DNA of 64,000 nucleotides from Photobacterium sp. CCB-ST2H9. GTDB taxonomy: Bacteria > Pseudomonadota > Gammaproteobacteria > Enterobacterales > Vibrionaceae. The stretch lies in NCBI RefSeq assembly GCF_023151555.2, contig NZ_CP100426.1, forward strand, positions 620,001 to 684,000, written 5' to 3'. Shown here piece by piece: positions 62,711-64,000 of this stretch; positions within the stretch are counted from its first letter, which is position 1; every line of letters begins with the position of its first letter. The notes beneath the pieces were generated by a model. The model made no database searches. It saw nothing but the letters and a program-made list of their open reading frames with translations, and had not been told where the DNA came from. The position numbers and the translations under genes were made by a program.

Positions 62711-63751
62711 ATGACCACCAGCCATACCGACACATCCAAACCCTACATTGATTTTCGTTCCGATACCGTCACCCGCCCATCTGATGCCATGCGCCAGGCC
62801 ATGGCAAATGCCCCTGTCGGTGATGATGTTTATGGTGACGATCCAAGCATCAACGATTTGGAACAATGGGCAGCCGAACAACACGGGTTTGAAGCGGCTT
62901 TGTTTTGCAGCTCAGGCACACAAGCCAACCTGCTGGCACTCCTGTGTCACTGTGAGCGCGGCGACGAATATCTTTGCGGACAGCAAGCACACAACTACAG
63001 ATTCGAAGGTGGCGGTGCGGCTGTTCTGGGTTCGATCCAGCCACAGCCTGTCGAAAATGATCCGGACGGAACCATTCCGTTCAGCAAACTTGAAGCAGCG
63101 ATCAAGCCGGACGATCTCCACTTTGCCCGTACCCGGCTCCTGAGCCTGGAAAATACAATCAACGGTAAAGTACTTCCCCTGTCCTATCTGGCTGAAGCCC
63201 GTGCTTTCGTAGACCAGCACAATCTGGCGCTTCATCTTGATGGTGCCCGGGTCTACAATGCTGCCGCAGCGCTGGACGTCGATATCACTGAAATCGTGAA
63301 GTATTTCGACTCTTTCACCATCTGCCTGTCCAAAGGACTCGGCGCACCCGTCGGTTCACTGCTGCTTGGTGATCAAGCCCTGATCAAAAAAGCGATACGC
63401 TGGCGAAAAATGCTGGGCGGTGGCATGCGTCAGGCGGGTATTCTGGCAGCTGCTGCTAAAATCGCGATTCAGGAAAATGCAACCCGGTTACGGGAAGACC
63501 ATGAGAACTCCCGCTATCTTGCAGCACAGCTCAATACCGTCCCCGGGTTCAGCACCAAACCTGAATTCGTCGAAACCAACATTTTATTTGCCAAGGTGGA
63601 CAGCCATATCAATCAAACCGCACTGGCTGAAACCCTGAAAAACCAAGGCATCCTGATCAGTACCGGCCACCCGATGCGTCTGGTCACCCATCTCGATGTG
63701 AGCCGGGATGATATTGACGACTTCATTTCGGCATTAAAAGCCGCGTTATAA
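62711..63751 (+). CDS. ltaE: Low-specificity L-threonine aldolase
   Basis: PLP enzyme of 346 residues that cleaves L-threonine and allo-threonine to glycine and acetaldehyde. Landmarks: DFRSDTVTRPSDAMR at the start, GDDVYGDDPSIN, CSSGTQANLLAL, LHLDGARVYNA with the PLP-stacking Asp, and the Schiff-base Lys in CLSKGLGAPVGS. ATG 62711 is favoured; ATG 62708 is adjacent and the frame continues upstream to 62627 without good support. Terminator-like hairpin at 63758-63790. Confidence 0.93.
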   Translation: MTTSHTDTSKPYIDFRSDTVTRPSDAMRQAMANAPVGDDVYGDDPSINDLEQWAAEQHGFEAALFCSSGTQANLLALLCHCERGDEYLCGQQAHNYRFEGGGAAVLGSIQPQPVENDPDGTIPFSKLEAAIKPDDLHFARTRLLSLENTINGKVLPLSYLAEARAFVDQHNLALHLDGARVYNAAAALDVDITEIVKYFDSFTICLSKGLGAPVGSLLLGDQALIKKAIRWRKMLGGGMRQAGILAAAAKIAIQENATRLREDHENSRYLAAQLNTVPGFSTKPEFVETNILFAKVDSHINQTALAETLKNQGILISTGHPMRLVTHLDVSRDDIDDFISALKAAL

Positions 63752-63757
63752 AATGAA

Positions 63758-63790
63758 ACCTGCCGCAAGGATTTCCATTGCGGCAGGTTC
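63758..63790. terminator. Hairpin between ltaE and the cytochrome gene
   Basis: ACCTGCCGCAA and TTGCGGCAGGT pair around a short loop (about 63758-63790). It lies between converging genes. T run is weak on the plus strand. Confidence 0.7.
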
Positions 63791-63794
63791 CGTC

Positions 63795-64000
63795 TTATTT
63801 TTGACCCCGCCGGCCGGTCAGCATCCCTTTCACATACTGATTGCCCGTCAGCTTGCTCATCATGACAACAGCAAAGACATGGAAGATCACTGCAAACAAC
63901 GTCAGATTGACCAGAAATTCATGAACTTCTTTAAACAGTTTCTTTGCATTAAACAGCTTTTCGTGAGCTGCCCAGCCACTCAAAGTACAAAGCACCAGTG
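63795..64000 (-). CDS. Cytochrome b561-like protein, C-terminal part (cut by window edge)
   Basis: Only the last 68 codons are visible; the gene runs out of the window at 64000. The end HEFLVNLTLFAVIFHVFAVVMMSKLTGNQYVKGMLTGRR matches the last membrane helix and tail of b561/hydrogenase-type cytochrome b proteins, where the His residues hold haem. It is probably an inner-membrane electron carrier. No start can be seen. Confidence 0.75.
   Translation of the reverse strand, partial: LVLCTLSGWAAHEKLFNAKKLFKEVHEFLVNLTLFAVIFHVFAVVMMSKLTGNQYVKGMLTGRRGQK

Overview
The window looks like chromosomal DNA of a marine gammaproteobacterium of the family Vibrionaceae (Photobacterium/Vibrio/Grimontia-like). 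This rests on gene content: CheV, a cytoplasmic NagA, an exported chitobiase, a VC0807-like membrane protein, a DUF3389 protein, a PdsO/PdsR/PdsS set, a convergent lpp and L,D-transpeptidase pair, and msrPQ. The genus cannot be fixed by reading alone. Base composition looks near balanced except in the toxin locus (about 52.8-55.5 kb), which is visibly richer in A+T. No rRNA, tRNA, CRISPR array, insertion sequence or prophage was seen.

Layout. 0.3-4.4 kb: small lipoprotein, exported GH20 chitobiase, VOC protein. 4.5-9.0 kb: a TPP-riboswitch operon thiD-thiZ-thiX-thiY-tenA for salvage of thiamine pyrimidines. 9.1-13.7 kb: TetR regulator divergent from a glutathione transferase, a remnant of a second transferase, yaeQ, yceH with an overlapping GIY-YIG gene, and a REC-GGDEF diguanylate cyclase. 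13.9-24.0 kb: cis/trans fatty-acid isomerase, DUF2797 protein, a retropepsin-like lipoprotein that lacks its catalytic motif, an APH-fold kinase, menI with DUF3389, an M48 lipoprotein protease, a secreted trypsin-like protease and an OmpA protein. 24.4-32 kb: FAD oxidoreductase, cupin, coiled-coil protein, exported DNA ligase LigE, isochorismatase-like hydrolase, nagA. 32-37.5 kb: cheV, then pdsO/pdsR/pdsS without a sortase or sortase substrate. 37.7-46.4 kb: popT (DUF368), SCO protein, lpp with an L,D-transpeptidase, acyl-CoA desaturase, cupin, msrPQ. 46.5-52.7 kb: 2OG oxygenase, glutathione transferase and an overlapping GT2-VTT-GT39 envelope glycosylation operon. 53.1-60.7 kb: a polymorphic-toxin locus. 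60.8-64.0 kb: a second GT39 gene, ltaE and the end of a cytochrome b561-like gene.

Most unusual region: the two-partner-secretion-type locus at 53.1-60.7 kb. One protein has the TPS/haemagglutinin secretion domain and stops at 781 residues. A second, in the same reading frame and only 18 bases further on, has its own signal peptide, haemagglutinin-like repeats, a DUF637-like region, an ENN-type pretoxin motif and a C-terminal PD-(D/E)XK-like nuclease candidate. A probable immunity gene overlaps its end. No TpsB transporter is in the window.

How the genes work together: chitobiase, NagA and possibly the protease with a chitin-binding-like tail fit chitin use. The thi operon imports and recycles degraded thiamine. 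The desaturase (with a FabR/DesT-like operator in front) and Cti both adjust membrane lipids. PopT, GT2-VTT-GT39, the second GT39 protein, Lpp and the L,D-transpeptidase act on the envelope. MsrPQ repairs oxidised periplasmic proteins.
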